Assembly (NCBI GenBank): GCA_003644895.1
Contig: QNDO01000060.1
Span: forward strand, 1-8,536
Direction of reading: 5' to 3'
Source: Candidatus Hydrothermota bacterium
GTDB lineage: Bacteria > Hydrothermota > Hydrothermia > UBA1063
Length of the DNA: 8,536 bases
Positions 1 to 7,091 of this stretch are shown here, piece after piece. The position numbers and the translations under genes were made by a program. Below the pieces are notes generated by a model, which saw only the letters and a program-made list of their open reading frames with translations, made no database searches and was not told the origin of the DNA. Each line of letters opens with the position of its first letter. Within the stretch, counting starts at the first letter, position 1.

Positions 1-2
1 TA

Positions 3-2021
3 CCAGCAACCAGAAATCTGGAAGAGAAGATAAAGGGATTTTTGGAAGATAAGAGGATAAAATTTGAAGAGATAAAAACCTTCGCAACCCCAAGAAGAAT
101 TGCTATACTGGTCCAGGGAATTTCAGAAAGACAGGAAGAATGGGAGATTGTGGTTACAGGACCTCCCAAAAAGGTAGCCTTTGATGAAAATGGAAATCCC
201 CGTAAGCCTTTAATTGCATTTGCAGAATCCCGGGGAGTTCAAACGAAAGATGTCTTTGTGGTGAAAACGGAAAAGGGAGAATACATTGCATGTAAAATAA
301 AGGAGGGGGGGAAACCTTCAAAGGAACTCATTGAGAGTGGACTTGTAGAGTTCATCAACTCCATAAAATTTCCAAAAAGTATGAGATGGTACGATGAATT
401 TCGTTTTGCAAGACCAATAAGATGGATACTTGCACTTTTTGATAGCGAAGTAATTGAAATTGAATTTGCAGATATAAAATCAGATAAAATCACATTTGGA
501 CACAAATTGTTGAGTAAAGGCAAAATTATTGTTAACAAGCCTTCCTTGTACGAAGAAACTCTTGAAAAGAACTTTGTAATACCAAATTTCCAGAAAAGAA
601 AAGACATGCTAAAACAAAAACTCGAGGCATTTGCAGAAGAAAAGGGATTAAAACTTGTTAAAGATGAGGAACTCCTGAATGAAGTTGCAAATCTTTTAGA
701 ATATCCAGGGGTTGTACTTGGAAAATTTGATGAGAGATATCTTGATCTTCCAGAACAGGTTGTTATAACAGCCATGAAACAGCATCAGAGGTATTTTGCC
801 CTGAAATACCCTGATGGAAGACTGGCACCATATTTTGCAGCGGGCATCAACAACTTGGAGAAATATTCAGATATAATTAGACCCGGTCTGGAAAGAGTCC
901 TGAAAGCAAGACTTGAAGATGCAGAATTTTATGCCCGTGAAGATCTTAAAAAGAGCCTAAAAGAAAGAATAGAGGAACTCAAGTATGTGGTATTCAGAGA
1001 GGGACTTGGTTCTGTTTATGACAAACTCAAAAGAATGGAAAAGATAGCAGAATACATAGCGAGATTCAACACGCCTTTAGATATGAATATCTTGAAAGAG
1101 GGACTTTGGCTATCAAAAACAGACCTTACCACATTAATGATCAGAGACGGGAAGGAATTCACAAAACTGGAAGGAATAATAGGTATGGAATATGCCCTAA
1201 GACAGGGGATTCAGGAAAAAGCAGCGAGAATAATCTTTGAGCATCATCTTCCAAGATTCCCTGGAGATATGCTTCCAGAGTCAAAAGAAGCCGCTATTGT
1301 AGGCATCTCTGACAGAATAGATACCATAGTAGCGATTTTAAAAACCGGCTACGAGATGACAGGCTCTCAGGATCCTCTTGGACTGAGGAGACTCATATAT
1401 GGTTTGTTTGAAATCATTAAAAAACTAGCTATTCGTTTTAATCTCAAGGAGGCTATACGTATAGCAACTTCTTCACTCGAGGCAGATGAGGAAGTGTCAG
1501 AAAGAGCTACAGGTATAATACTGGAAAGACTTGAATTTTATCTTGAGGAGCGAGAGGGTATAAGGTACGATTTGGTCGATTGTGTGATAAATTCGGGGGG
1601 GCTGGACCTGTACAACCTTATGCAGAGGGCCCATCACTTGAATGAACTTTATAAAAAAGATATGGATTCGTTCCTAAAGGTTGCCGTCGGACAGAAAAGA
1701 GTCGCCAATATTCTGGAAAAGTTGGAGGGTGAACCAGTAGTAAAAGAGGAACTCTTCGAGAAAGAAGAAGAAAAAATACTTTATTCAAAGGCCTGCAAAC
1801 TTGAACCAAGAATAAAGGAATGTATTGAAAAAGAGGATTTTCGTGGTGCATTGAGCCTCCTTATGGAATTAAAGGATCCCATAGATCGCTTCTTTGATAA
1901 TGTTTTTGTTATGACAGCGGACAGAAATATAAGGCACAACAGACTTTCTTTATTATATTATGTAAGGTCTATTTTCAATCTTTATGGCGATTTTTCAAAA
2001 ATAGTTATAGAAGGAAATTAA
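3..2021 (+). CDS. glyS: Glycine--tRNA ligase beta subunit (5' end outside window)
   Basis: Beta chain of the bacterial alpha2beta2 glycyl-tRNA synthetase, which charges tRNA-Gly with glycine in the cytoplasm; the alpha chain (GlyQ) carries the aminoacylation core and beta supplies tRNA recognition. The frame is open from position 3, and the residues before the TTG at 42 already match the family N-terminus (PATRNLEEKI, then FATPRRIAILV), so the true start lies a little upstream of the window and the TTG is not the start. 672 residues are visible, close to the usual full length. Family landmarks in order: FPKSMRW and FRFARPIRWILALF, the HD-like region EHHLPRFPGD followed by ISDRID and TGSQDPLGLRR, and a C-terminal DALR-type anticodon-binding segment FFDNVFVMTADRNIRHNRL. 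The family usually has DPFALRR where this has DPLGLRR. No frameshift is seen. glyQ is expected just upstream. The stop overlaps the stop of a convergent small gene. Confidence 0.97.
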   Translation, partial: PATRNLEEKIKGFLEDKRIKFEEIKTFATPRRIAILVQGISERQEEWEIVVTGPPKKVAFDENGNPRKPLIAFAESRGVQTKDVFVVKTEKGEYIACKIKEGGKPSKELIESGLVEFINSIKFPKSMRWYDEFRFARPIRWILALFDSEVIEIEFADIKSDKITFGHKLLSKGKIIVNKPSLYEETLEKNFVIPNFQKRKDMLKQKLEAFAEEKGLKLVKDEELLNEVANLLEYPGVVLGKFDERYLDLPEQVVITAMKQHQRYFALKYPDGRLAPYFAAGINNLEKYSDIIRPGLERVLKARLEDAEFYAREDLKKSLKERIEELKYVVFREGLGSVYDKLKRMEKIAEYIARFNTPLDMNILKEGLWLSKTDLTTLMIRDGKEFTKLEGIIGMEYALRQGIQEKAARIIFEHHLPRFPGDMLPESKEAAIVGISDRIDTIVAILKTGYEMTGSQDPLGLRRLIYGLFEIIKKLAIRFNLKEAIRIATSSLEADEEVSERATGIILERLEFYLEEREGIRYDLVDCVINSGGLDLYNLMQRAHHLNELYKKDMDSFLKVAVGQKRVANILEKLEGEPVVKEELFEKEEEKILYSKACKLEPRIKECIEKEDFRGALSLLMELKDPIDRFFDNVFVMTADRNIRHNRLSLLYYVRSIFNLYGDFSKIVIEGN

Positions 2022-2194
2022 ATCTCCTCACCAAGTTTTTTCAGAATGGCTTTGAGGATTTCCTTTTTCTCCTTTAATTCTTTTTTATAATCTCCAAGAG
2101 CTGCTTTTCTTATTTCGGCTCTCAGATTCATTATTTCTTCCTTTAAGATAATTTTTAAGACATCAACTTCCTTATCGGTTAATTCAAGTTGCAT
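2018..2194 (-). CDS. Small charged two-helix protein of unknown function (58 aa)
   Basis: A 58-residue protein beginning MQLELTDKEVDVLK and ending LKKLGEEI. It is rich in Lys, Glu, Leu and Ile, with no signal peptide, membrane segment or Cys. The heptad-like spacing of hydrophobics suggests two helices (about residues 6-31 and 35-55) separated by a short ALGDY turn, perhaps an antiparallel hairpin. The layout (LT-x-E start, LRAEI in the middle, a Lys/Glu second helix ending ILKKL) resembles a widespread class of small hypothetical bacterial proteins; that is recognition from memory and no function follows from it. The ATG is fixed by GAGGAGG five bases upstream. The gene begins 20 bp after the DUF1015 stop on the same strand, so the two are probably co-transcribed. 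Its TAA overlaps the glyS TAA tail to tail (2018-2021). Confidence 0.75.
   Translation of the reverse strand: MQLELTDKEVDVLKIILKEEIMNLRAEIRKAALGDYKKELKEKKEILKAILKKLGEEI
2021..2070 (+). terminator. Possible imperfect terminator of glyS
   Basis: Directly after the glyS stop, AATCTCCTCA-CCA (2021-2033) can pair with TGG (2047-2049) and TGAGGATT (2053-2060), with one bulged T and an unpaired CTT. A T-rich stretch (TCCTTTTTCT) follows. The stem is imperfect and the loop is 13 nt, so this is a weak call. It lies inside the coding region of the convergent small gene. Confidence 0.25.
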
Positions 2195-2199
2195 AACTA

Positions 2200-2206
2200 C
2201 CTCCTC
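2200..2206 (-). promoter_or_regulatory. Strong Shine-Dalgarno site of the 58-aa gene
   Basis: Read on the minus strand this is GAGGAGG, five bases before the ATG at 2194. It is the best ribosome binding site in the window and the main evidence that the short frame is translated. It sits in the 20-bp gap after the DUF1015 stop. Confidence 0.75.
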
Positions 2207-2214
2207 AAAATTTT

Positions 2215-3462
2215 TCAGTCCAACAGATGAACAGCCAGACCGCTTTTCAATTTTGGTTCAAACCATGTGGATTTGGGAGGCATAATAAGGCCTGCATCAG
2301 CAACCTTGAGAAGCTGATCCATTGTGGTAGGATACATGGAGAAGGCAACCCTGAACTTCCCTTCATCCACCAACTTCTCAAGCCAGTGAAGGCCTCTGAT
2401 ACCTCCTACAAAATCTATCCTCTTATCCTTCCTTGGATTCTTTATACCCAATATGGGATCCAGGAGATGTTCTTGTAATATACTAACATCAAGGCTTTTT
2501 ATGGGGTCCTCTTCATCCACAATAGTGGACTTTGCTGTAAGTTTGTACCATTTACCGTCAAGATACATTCCAAAAGTGTGTGGAGTTTCTGGTTTATAAG
2601 GGTTTCCTGTGGCTCCCTTCTCCTCAATATCGAATCGCTCCTGAATTTTTTTCAGAAATTCTTCCTTGCTCAATCCGTTGAGGTCCTTAACAACTCTATT
2701 GTAATCAAGAATTCGCAGATGATTATGTGGAAATATAACAGTAAGGAAGTAATTGTATTCCTCTTCTCCTGTATGATTTTTATTTCTTTCCTTTCTCCAG
2801 TGCATAACCCTGGCTGCAGCGGCAGATCTGTGATGCCCATCGGCGATGTACAAAGCCGGAATTTCCTGGAAAGCATCTATAATTTTTTTAATATGTTGCT
2901 CGTCCTCTATTACATAAAATGTATGCCTTACACCATCAGATTCAAAATCGTATTCAGGCTCACCTCTGGTTCCTTCAAGGATGAGACTATCTATCTCTTC
3001 AAGAGACCTATATGTTATAAATACAGGACCAGTTTGTGCACCCAGTAACTCTATATGCTTTGCCCTGTCTATTTCCTTCTCTTCCCTCGTCAATTCATGT
3101 CTTTTTATGATCCCTTTTTCGTATTCCTCACAGGAAAGACACGCCACCAGGCCCACCTGTGTGTGCTCTCCCATTGTCTGCCTGTAGACATAAAATCTGG
3201 GCTTATCATCTTGAAAGAGATACCCCTCTTTTATAAAATTTTCAAGATTTTCTCTTCCTTTTCTGTAAACCTCCTCCGAATGGGGGTCTACCTTATGCTC
3301 AAAATCCACCTCTGGTCTTATTATCCTTACAAAACTGAGGGGATTATTCTTTGCTATTTCTTTTGCCTCTTCGGTACTTATTACATCATAAGGGGGCGAC
3401 GCAATTTTATCTGCAAGCTCCTTTCTGGGTCTCAAAGCTCTAAAAGGTCTAATGGTTGCCAT
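2215..3462 (-). CDS. DUF1015 family protein (ParB-like; possible serine kinase)
   Basis: A 415-residue soluble protein of the DUF1015/COG4198 family, at the usual full length. Visible family signatures: IRPFRALRP and SPPYDVI near the N-terminus (residues 4-28), KRHELT at 120-125, IADGHHRSAAA at 207-217, and the C-terminal MPPKSTWFEPKLKSG followed by LAVHLL. The GHHR motif resembles the GxHR motif of ParB/sulfiredoxin-fold proteins, and family members have been annotated as ParB-related. In other genomes, such as clostridia, they lie next to serA and serC, and archaeal ParB-like enzymes phosphorylate free serine. A nucleotide-dependent small-molecule kinase role is therefore reasonable inference, but nothing here proves it: no ser gene is in this window. 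The ATG is preceded by GGAG seven bases upstream and by a good promoter at 3483-3511. The gene leads a two-gene unit with the 58-aa protein downstream. Confidence 0.93.
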   Translation of the reverse strand: MATIRPFRALRPRKELADKIASPPYDVISTEEAKEIAKNNPLSFVRIIRPEVDFEHKVDPHSEEVYRKGRENLENFIKEGYLFQDDKPRFYVYRQTMGEHTQVGLVACLSCEEYEKGIIKRHELTREEKEIDRAKHIELLGAQTGPVFITYRSLEEIDSLILEGTRGEPEYDFESDGVRHTFYVIEDEQHIKKIIDAFQEIPALYIADGHHRSAAAARVMHWRKERNKNHTGEEEYNYFLTVIFPHNHLRILDYNRVVKDLNGLSKEEFLKKIQERFDIEEKGATGNPYKPETPHTFGMYLDGKWYKLTAKSTIVDEEDPIKSLDVSILQEHLLDPILGIKNPRKDKRIDFVGGIRGLHWLEKLVDEGKFRVAFSMYPTTMDQLLKVADAGLIMPPKSTWFEPKLKSGLAVHLLD

Positions 3463-3482
3463 CTCCCTACTCCTTTTTAAAT

Positions 3483-3511
3483 ATGTTAAAATTAACGAGA
3501 TATACAGTCAA
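3483..3511 (-). promoter_or_regulatory. Sigma70-like promoter of the DUF1015 gene
   Basis: On the minus strand TTGACT (3511-3506) and TAACAT (3488-3483) are separated by exactly 17 bp. Transcription would start near 3476, leaving a short leader that holds the AAAGGAG ribosome site before the ATG at 3462. Position, spacing and the 5/6 match of the -35 box support the call; the -10 box is only a 4/6 match. Confidence 0.55.
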
Positions 3512-3550
3512 GGAATGAACTACCTTAGTTACAAAAACAACCATCCTTAG

Positions 3551-3562
3551 CGAACTAGTTCG
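3551..3562. repeat. 12-bp perfect palindrome, possible operator
   Basis: CGAACTAGTTCG is its own reverse complement. It lies about 40 bp upstream of the -35 box of the DUF1015 promoter, next to one of the CCTTAG copies, and is followed by an A/T run. The dyad without a loop suits a dimeric DNA-binding protein better than an RNA hairpin. No regulator is identified. Confidence 0.4.
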
Positions 3563-3702
3563 AAAAAATTTTATTTTTGAAGCAGTAAAGATGTTATTCA
3601 ATATGACAATTGGTTATATTCTATAAAAAGAATCATTTTGGTAGTAAACAAGCCTTAGTTGAATTTCAGTAGAACTAATTTGTGTATTGAATTATAGATT
3701 TT

Positions 3703-6700
3703 CTATCTCACTAAAACAATGCTCATTGTCTTTTTATAGTCTCCGGCCCGGAATTCTACAAAGTATACCCCAGCGGGGAATTTTCTTGCATTAACAATCT
3801 GTCGGTGTTCCCCCTTATTTTTGAGCCCAAAATCAAGTACCCTCACTAACCTGCCCGCGATATTGTAAAGTTTTATGGATACTTCCCTTTTATTTGGTAA
3901 AACATATTTCAATTCTACTGAACCGTAAGAAGTGTACATCACTTTAAATTCAGGAATATTAACAGGTTGTACATTTTCATTAACACCGATAAGAAGATTT
4001 CTGTATATCTGCAGACCACGGTTGGCGTCTGCAACATATGCGTAAGGTCCCACAGCATAAGTACTGTAAGCGTGGCCAGGAGTATCATAGTAACCAGCCT
4101 CGTAAAGATTTGAAACATCTGATACATCAATTACTCTCAAACCAGGACCTCCATCAGCTACATAAGCATAAGAACCTGAAACGCAAACACTATATGCATA
4201 ACCTGGAGTATCATAATAACCAACTTCGTGAGGATTTGCAACATCAGAAACATCTATTACTCGCAAACCTGCAGTACCATCAGCCACATAGGCGTAGGAA
4301 CCCGCAACATAAACATCTTGAGCACGACCTGGAGTATCATAATAACCAACTTCGTGAGGATTTGCAACATCAGAAATATCTATTATCCGCAAACCTGAAC
4401 CACCATCGGCTACATAGGCGTAGGAACCCGCAACATAAACATCGTAAGCTTGGCCAGGAGTATCATAGTAGCCAACTTCATTAAGATTCCAAATGTCAGA
4501 TATGTCTATTATCCCTAAACCATAACTATATTTAGCTACATACGCATAAGAACCTGAAACATAAACACTATATGTATAACCCGAACCATAATAGTGATTA
4601 ACCTCATAAACATCATGAACATCCGATACATCTAATATTCGCAAACCACTAGTATAATCTGCTATATAGGCGTAAGAACCCGAAACATAAACACTGCGGG
4701 CATGACCAGGAATGGAATAGCTACCAACCTCATGAGGATTTGAAAGATCTGAGATGTCTATTATCCATAACCCATAATCATAATCAGCTATATAAGCATA
4801 AGAAGTCGAAATGTAAATACTATATGCATTCCGAGGAGTGTAATATTTCCCTGCTGATGATGGCCCTGAGGGGGGTGAGATATCTATTACTCGCAACCCG
4901 GCATCATAATCAACCAAATAGGCGTAAGAACCTGAAACATAAACATCCTGTGAGTAGCCTGGTGGATAAAAATAACCTATCTCTTCAGGACTGTATGGAT
5001 TTCTTACATCTATTATCCGTAAACCTGAACCACCATCGGCTACATACGCGTAATAATCTGATGAAACATAAATACTAGAACAAAACCCGGGAGTATCATA
5101 ATACCCTAGCTCCCGGGGGTTTGAGGGATTTCTTACATCTATTACCCGTAAACCGGAATCATAATCACCAACATAAGCATAATAATCCGAAACATAAATA
5201 GCAGTAGCATAAGTGGGTGTTTCAAAATAGGCAACCTCATGGGGATTGGAAACCTCGGATACATCTATTATCCTCAAGCCGGAACCACCAGCTGCTACAT
5301 AAGCATACCAATTTGAGACATAAACATCTTCAGCATAATCAGGAAGTTGGTAATTTCCAACCTCCTGAGGATTTGAAGGATCCGAGACATCTATTACCCG
5401 TAAACCGGAATCATAATCAGCCACAAAGATATAACTAGCATAAAGATGGACTTTCCAAGCATGTCCGGGGGTATCACAGTAACCAACTTCATGAGGATTC
5501 GAAGGGTCCGATACATCTATTACCCGTAGGCCAGAACTCCAATCGGCTACATAAGCGTATTCTCCTGAATCTGAAACACAAACATCACATGCATAATTGG
5601 GAGTATCATAATGACCAACTTCTATGGGATTTGATGGATCTGATATATCTATTATCCATAAACCAGAATCACCATCCGCTACATAAGCATAAGAACCTGA
5701 AACATAAACACTATAAGGATTAGTAGGGGTTCTATAAAAACCAACCTGCTGAGGCCTTGATAAATTTACAATTCGCAATCCAGCAGTACCATCCGCTACA
5801 TAAGCATAAGAACCTGAAACACAAACATCATATGCATAACCCGGGGTGTCATAATAACCAACTAAGTAAGGACTTGTAACATCAGAAACATTTATTATTC
5901 TTAATCCAGAATCACCATCTGCTACATAGGCGTAAGACCCTGAAACATAAACACTATAAGCATAACCAGGGGTACCACGACGACTAACTTCGTAAGGATT
6001 TGTAACATCAGAAACATCTATTATCCTTAAACCAAAAGTACCATCGGCCACATAAGCATAAGAACCTGAAACATAAACATCACGAGCACAACCCGGAGTA
6101 TTATAATAACCAACTTCATGAGGGTTTGTAACATCAGAAACATCTATTATCCGCAAACCTGCAGTACCATCAGCTACATAGGCATAGGAACCAAAAACAT
6201 AAACATCGTAAGCATAACCCGGAGTATTATAATAACCAACTTCATGAGGGTTTGTAACATCAGAAACATCTATTATCCGCAAACCTGAACCACTATCGGC
6301 TACATAGGCATAGGAACCAAAAACATAAACACCGTAAGCATAACCCGGAGTATCCCAATACCCCAACTTCACTGGTAAAGAAGCATCCTTTACATCCCAG
6401 ATTTCAAGGCCAGCATCTCTGGCTGCAATAAAAAGAGTGGAATCGCTTACACGGTAGAACAACTTATGGACAAAATCTTTTGTATGGATTTTTTCACTTA
6501 CCTTTCTCGGCAATCGTGGATATGAAACTTTGAGGACATACACACCTCCACCGGAAGCGAGAAAAAGAAAATTTCTGTTAGCATCATATGCTACTGCACG
6601 TGATGGGCCAAAAGGCCAGTTACCTACAAGAGATACATTCAAGGAATCAAATGATTTGGCTTCTTCACTGTATTTGTAAAATACCCTAGGGACTTCTATC

Positions 6701-6765
6701 ACTTCTCCAGTATCCCACATCCCCATAAATACACATATTATAAATATTGAATTTAAGCTACCCAT
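3703..6765 (-). CDS. Secreted LVIVD-repeat beta-propeller protein with T9SS-type sorting domain
   Basis: A 1020-residue protein, probably exported and held at or released from the cell surface. Residues 5-16 form a hydrophobic segment (NSIFIICVFMGM) like a signal peptide but with no Lys or Arg before it. Residues 56-143 hold two degenerate repeats, and residues 144-930 hold 19 LVIVD repeats of about 42 residues around SYAYVADGxSGLRIIDVSD-xxNPHEVGYYDTPGYA. Each should form one beta-propeller blade. Unit 5 is 39 residues, unit 7 is 44 and unit 11 is 43; the last unit is cut short after LQIYRN. Residues about 941-1020 match a Por secretion tail/FlgD-like Ig domain (VELKYVLPNKREVSIKLYN, IAGRLVRVL, FPAGVYFVEF, KKTMSIVLVR). 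This tail is the cleaved export signal in type IX secretion. No catalytic motif is seen; a binding or scaffold role is inferred. The ATG has only a G-rich, somewhat distant ribosome site; a one-base change upstream would give a better start. Confidence 0.88.
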   Translation of the reverse strand: MGSLNSIFIICVFMGMWDTGEVIEVPRVFYKYSEEAKSFDSLNVSLVGNWPFGPSRAVAYDANRNFLFLASGGGVYVLKVSYPRLPRKVSEKIHTKDFVHKLFYRVSDSTLFIAARDAGLEIWDVKDASLPVKLGYWDTPGYAYGVYVFGSYAYVADSGSGLRIIDVSDVTNPHEVGYYNTPGYAYDVYVFGSYAYVADGTAGLRIIDVSDVTNPHEVGYYNTPGCARDVYVSGSYAYVADGTFGLRIIDVSDVTNPYEVSRRGTPGYAYSVYVSGSYAYVADGDSGLRIINVSDVTSPYLVGYYDTPGYAYDVCVSGSYAYVADGTAGLRIVNLSRPQQVGFYRTPTNPYSVYVSGSYAYVADGDSGLWIIDISDPSNPIEVGHYDTPNYACDVCVSDSGEYAYVADWSSGLRVIDVSDPSNPHEVGYCDTPGHAWKVHLYASYIFVADYDSGLRVIDVSDPSNPQEVGNYQLPDYAEDVYVSNWYAYVAAGGSGLRIIDVSEVSNPHEVAYFETPTYATAIYVSDYYAYVGDYDSGLRVIDVRNPSNPRELGYYDTPGFCSSIYVSSDYYAYVADGGSGLRIIDVRNPYSPEEIGYFYPPGYSQDVYVSGSYAYLVDYDAGLRVIDISPPSGPSSAGKYYTPRNAYSIYISTSYAYIADYDYGLWIIDISDLSNPHEVGSYSIPGHARSVYVSGSYAYIADYTSGLRILDVSDVHDVYEVNHYYGSGYTYSVYVSGSYAYVAKYSYGLGIIDISDIWNLNEVGYYDTPGQAYDVYVAGSYAYVADGGSGLRIIDISDVANPHEVGYYDTPGRAQDVYVAGSYAYVADGTAGLRVIDVSDVANPHEVGYYDTPGYAYSVCVSGSYAYVADGGPGLRVIDVSDVSNLYEAGYYDTPGHAYSTYAVGPYAYVADANRGLQIYRNLLIGVNENVQPVNIPEFKVMYTSYGSVELKYVLPNKREVSIKLYNIAGRLVRVLDFGLKNKGEHRQIVNARKFPAGVYFVEFRAGDYKKTMSIVLVR
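4069..6336 (-). repeat. 126-bp coding tandem repeat array (18 full LVIVD units plus a partial one beyond)
   Basis: The region encodes 18 consecutive units averaging exactly 42 codons; a 19th, truncated unit continues to about 3976. Unit boundaries fall at 6336, 6210, 6084 and 5958 at one end and at 4446, 4320 and 4194 at the other. DNA identity is high at both ends: units 1 and 2 (6211-6336 and 6085-6210) differ at about 7 of 126 positions, and units 16 and 17 (4321-4446 and 4195-4320) at about 13. Central units are far more diverged. Length changes (units 5, 7, 11) are whole codons, so the frame is kept. There are no unique spacers, so this is not a CRISPR array. Confidence 0.95.
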
Positions 6766-6797
6766 AATACATCTACCCCCTCGATTTCATAGTTATA

Positions 6798-6826
6798 AAA
6801 TTAATCAATAAATCAAAAATTGTCAA
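6798..6826 (-). promoter_or_regulatory. Candidate promoter of the LVIVD gene
   Basis: On the minus strand a perfect TTGACA (6826-6821) is followed after 17 bp by TAATTT (6803-6798), which reads on as TAATTTTA. That is a poor match to TATAAT but close to the TAnnTTTG -7 element of Bacteroidetes promoters. A TATAAC lies just downstream but at 23-bp spacing. Position 30-60 bp before the start codon fits. Confidence 0.45.
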
Positions 6827-6832
6827 TACTAT

Positions 6833-6842
6833 GTTGTACAAC
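6833..6842. repeat. 10-bp perfect palindrome upstream of the LVIVD promoter
   Basis: GTTGTACAAC is a perfect dyad ending 6 bp upstream of the TTGACA box. The site would suit a dimeric regulator, but a 10-bp dyad can occur by chance in this A+T-rich gap. Confidence 0.3.
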
Positions 6843-7062
6843 TCTAAGTTAAATAATTTCACGAAAGAGAATACTAAGAAATCAAAACGAACTAATATTG
6901 TGCCAGTGAAGTAGATCCTGGATTTATTCAGAGTAATACCAAAAGTCACTAAATTAAAATGGATACACTAATCAGCTGAGGATAACATTTCGAGAATTTT
7001 ATCGCTGCATCAAGCACCTGTTGCATTTTAAGAAGCCCTTTTACTGAAAATAAAGAATGAAT

Positions 7063-7091
7063 TTTACCCTCCAGTTTTAAGACTTTACAAT
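7063..7091 (+). promoter_or_regulatory. moeA promoter, apparently giving a leaderless mRNA
   Basis: TTTACC (7063-7068, 4/6 match to TTGACA) and TACAAT (7086-7091, 5/6 match to TATAAT) are separated by 17 bp. The -10 box ends 6 bp before the moeA ATG, so transcription should begin at or within a base or so of the A of ATG. No Shine-Dalgarno sequence is present, which agrees with leaderless initiation. Confidence 0.5.

Larger units (their letters stand above)
3463..3702. other. Intergenic region upstream of the DUF1015 gene
   Basis: 240 bp with no credible gene. Besides the promoter it holds CCTTAG three times (3523-3528, 3545-3550, 3653-3658); the first two are 22 bp apart just upstream of the -35 box. 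A perfect 12-bp palindrome lies at 3551-3562. A weak AT-rich hairpin (TTAGTT at 3655-3660 with AACTAA at 3673-3678) follows the end of the LVIVD gene but lacks a U tract, so I do not call it a terminator. Confidence 0.5.

Noticed and set aside
42..44. TTG at 42 as the start of glyS
   Set aside because: The frame is open upstream to the window edge and the upstream residues match the GlyS N-terminus, so the gene is truncated by the window.
239..775. 178-residue minus-strand frame inside glyS
   Set aside because: Ser/Phe-rich composition typical of an antisense shadow; glyS is clearly coding over the whole stretch.
2227..3480. Several plus-strand frames opposite the DUF1015 gene
   Set aside because: The minus strand carries a full-length conserved family protein; the plus-strand frames overlap one another and lack recognisable motifs.
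4038..5438. Plus-strand open frames rich in His, Asn, Leu and Lys opposite the LVIVD gene
   Set aside because: They are antisense shadows of the 126-bp repeat: the period keeps a complementary frame open. They have repetitive low-complexity content and no start signals.
4069..6336. CRISPR-like regular repeat pattern
   Set aside because: The 126-bp units are contiguous, in frame and encode LVIVD repeats; there are no unique spacers and no cas genes.
3672..6902. Similar words GAACTAATTTGTG (3672-3684) and GAACTAATATTGTG (6889-6902) on either side of the LVIVD gene, suggesting a mobile unit
   Set aside because: Only about 13 bp, A+T-rich, with an indel; no inverted ends, integrase or transposase is present, so chance is the simpler explanation.
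6949..7026. 25-residue minus-strand frame (MQQVLDAAIKF...) in the gap before moeA, open without a start as far as about 7095
   Set aside because: No ribosome site and too short. The longer open frame could be a gene remnant, but I recognise no family.
7021..7049. TTGCAT at 7021 as the moeA -35 box
   Set aside because: No reasonable -10 element lies 16-18 bp downstream; TTTACC-N17-TACAAT closer to the ATG fits better.
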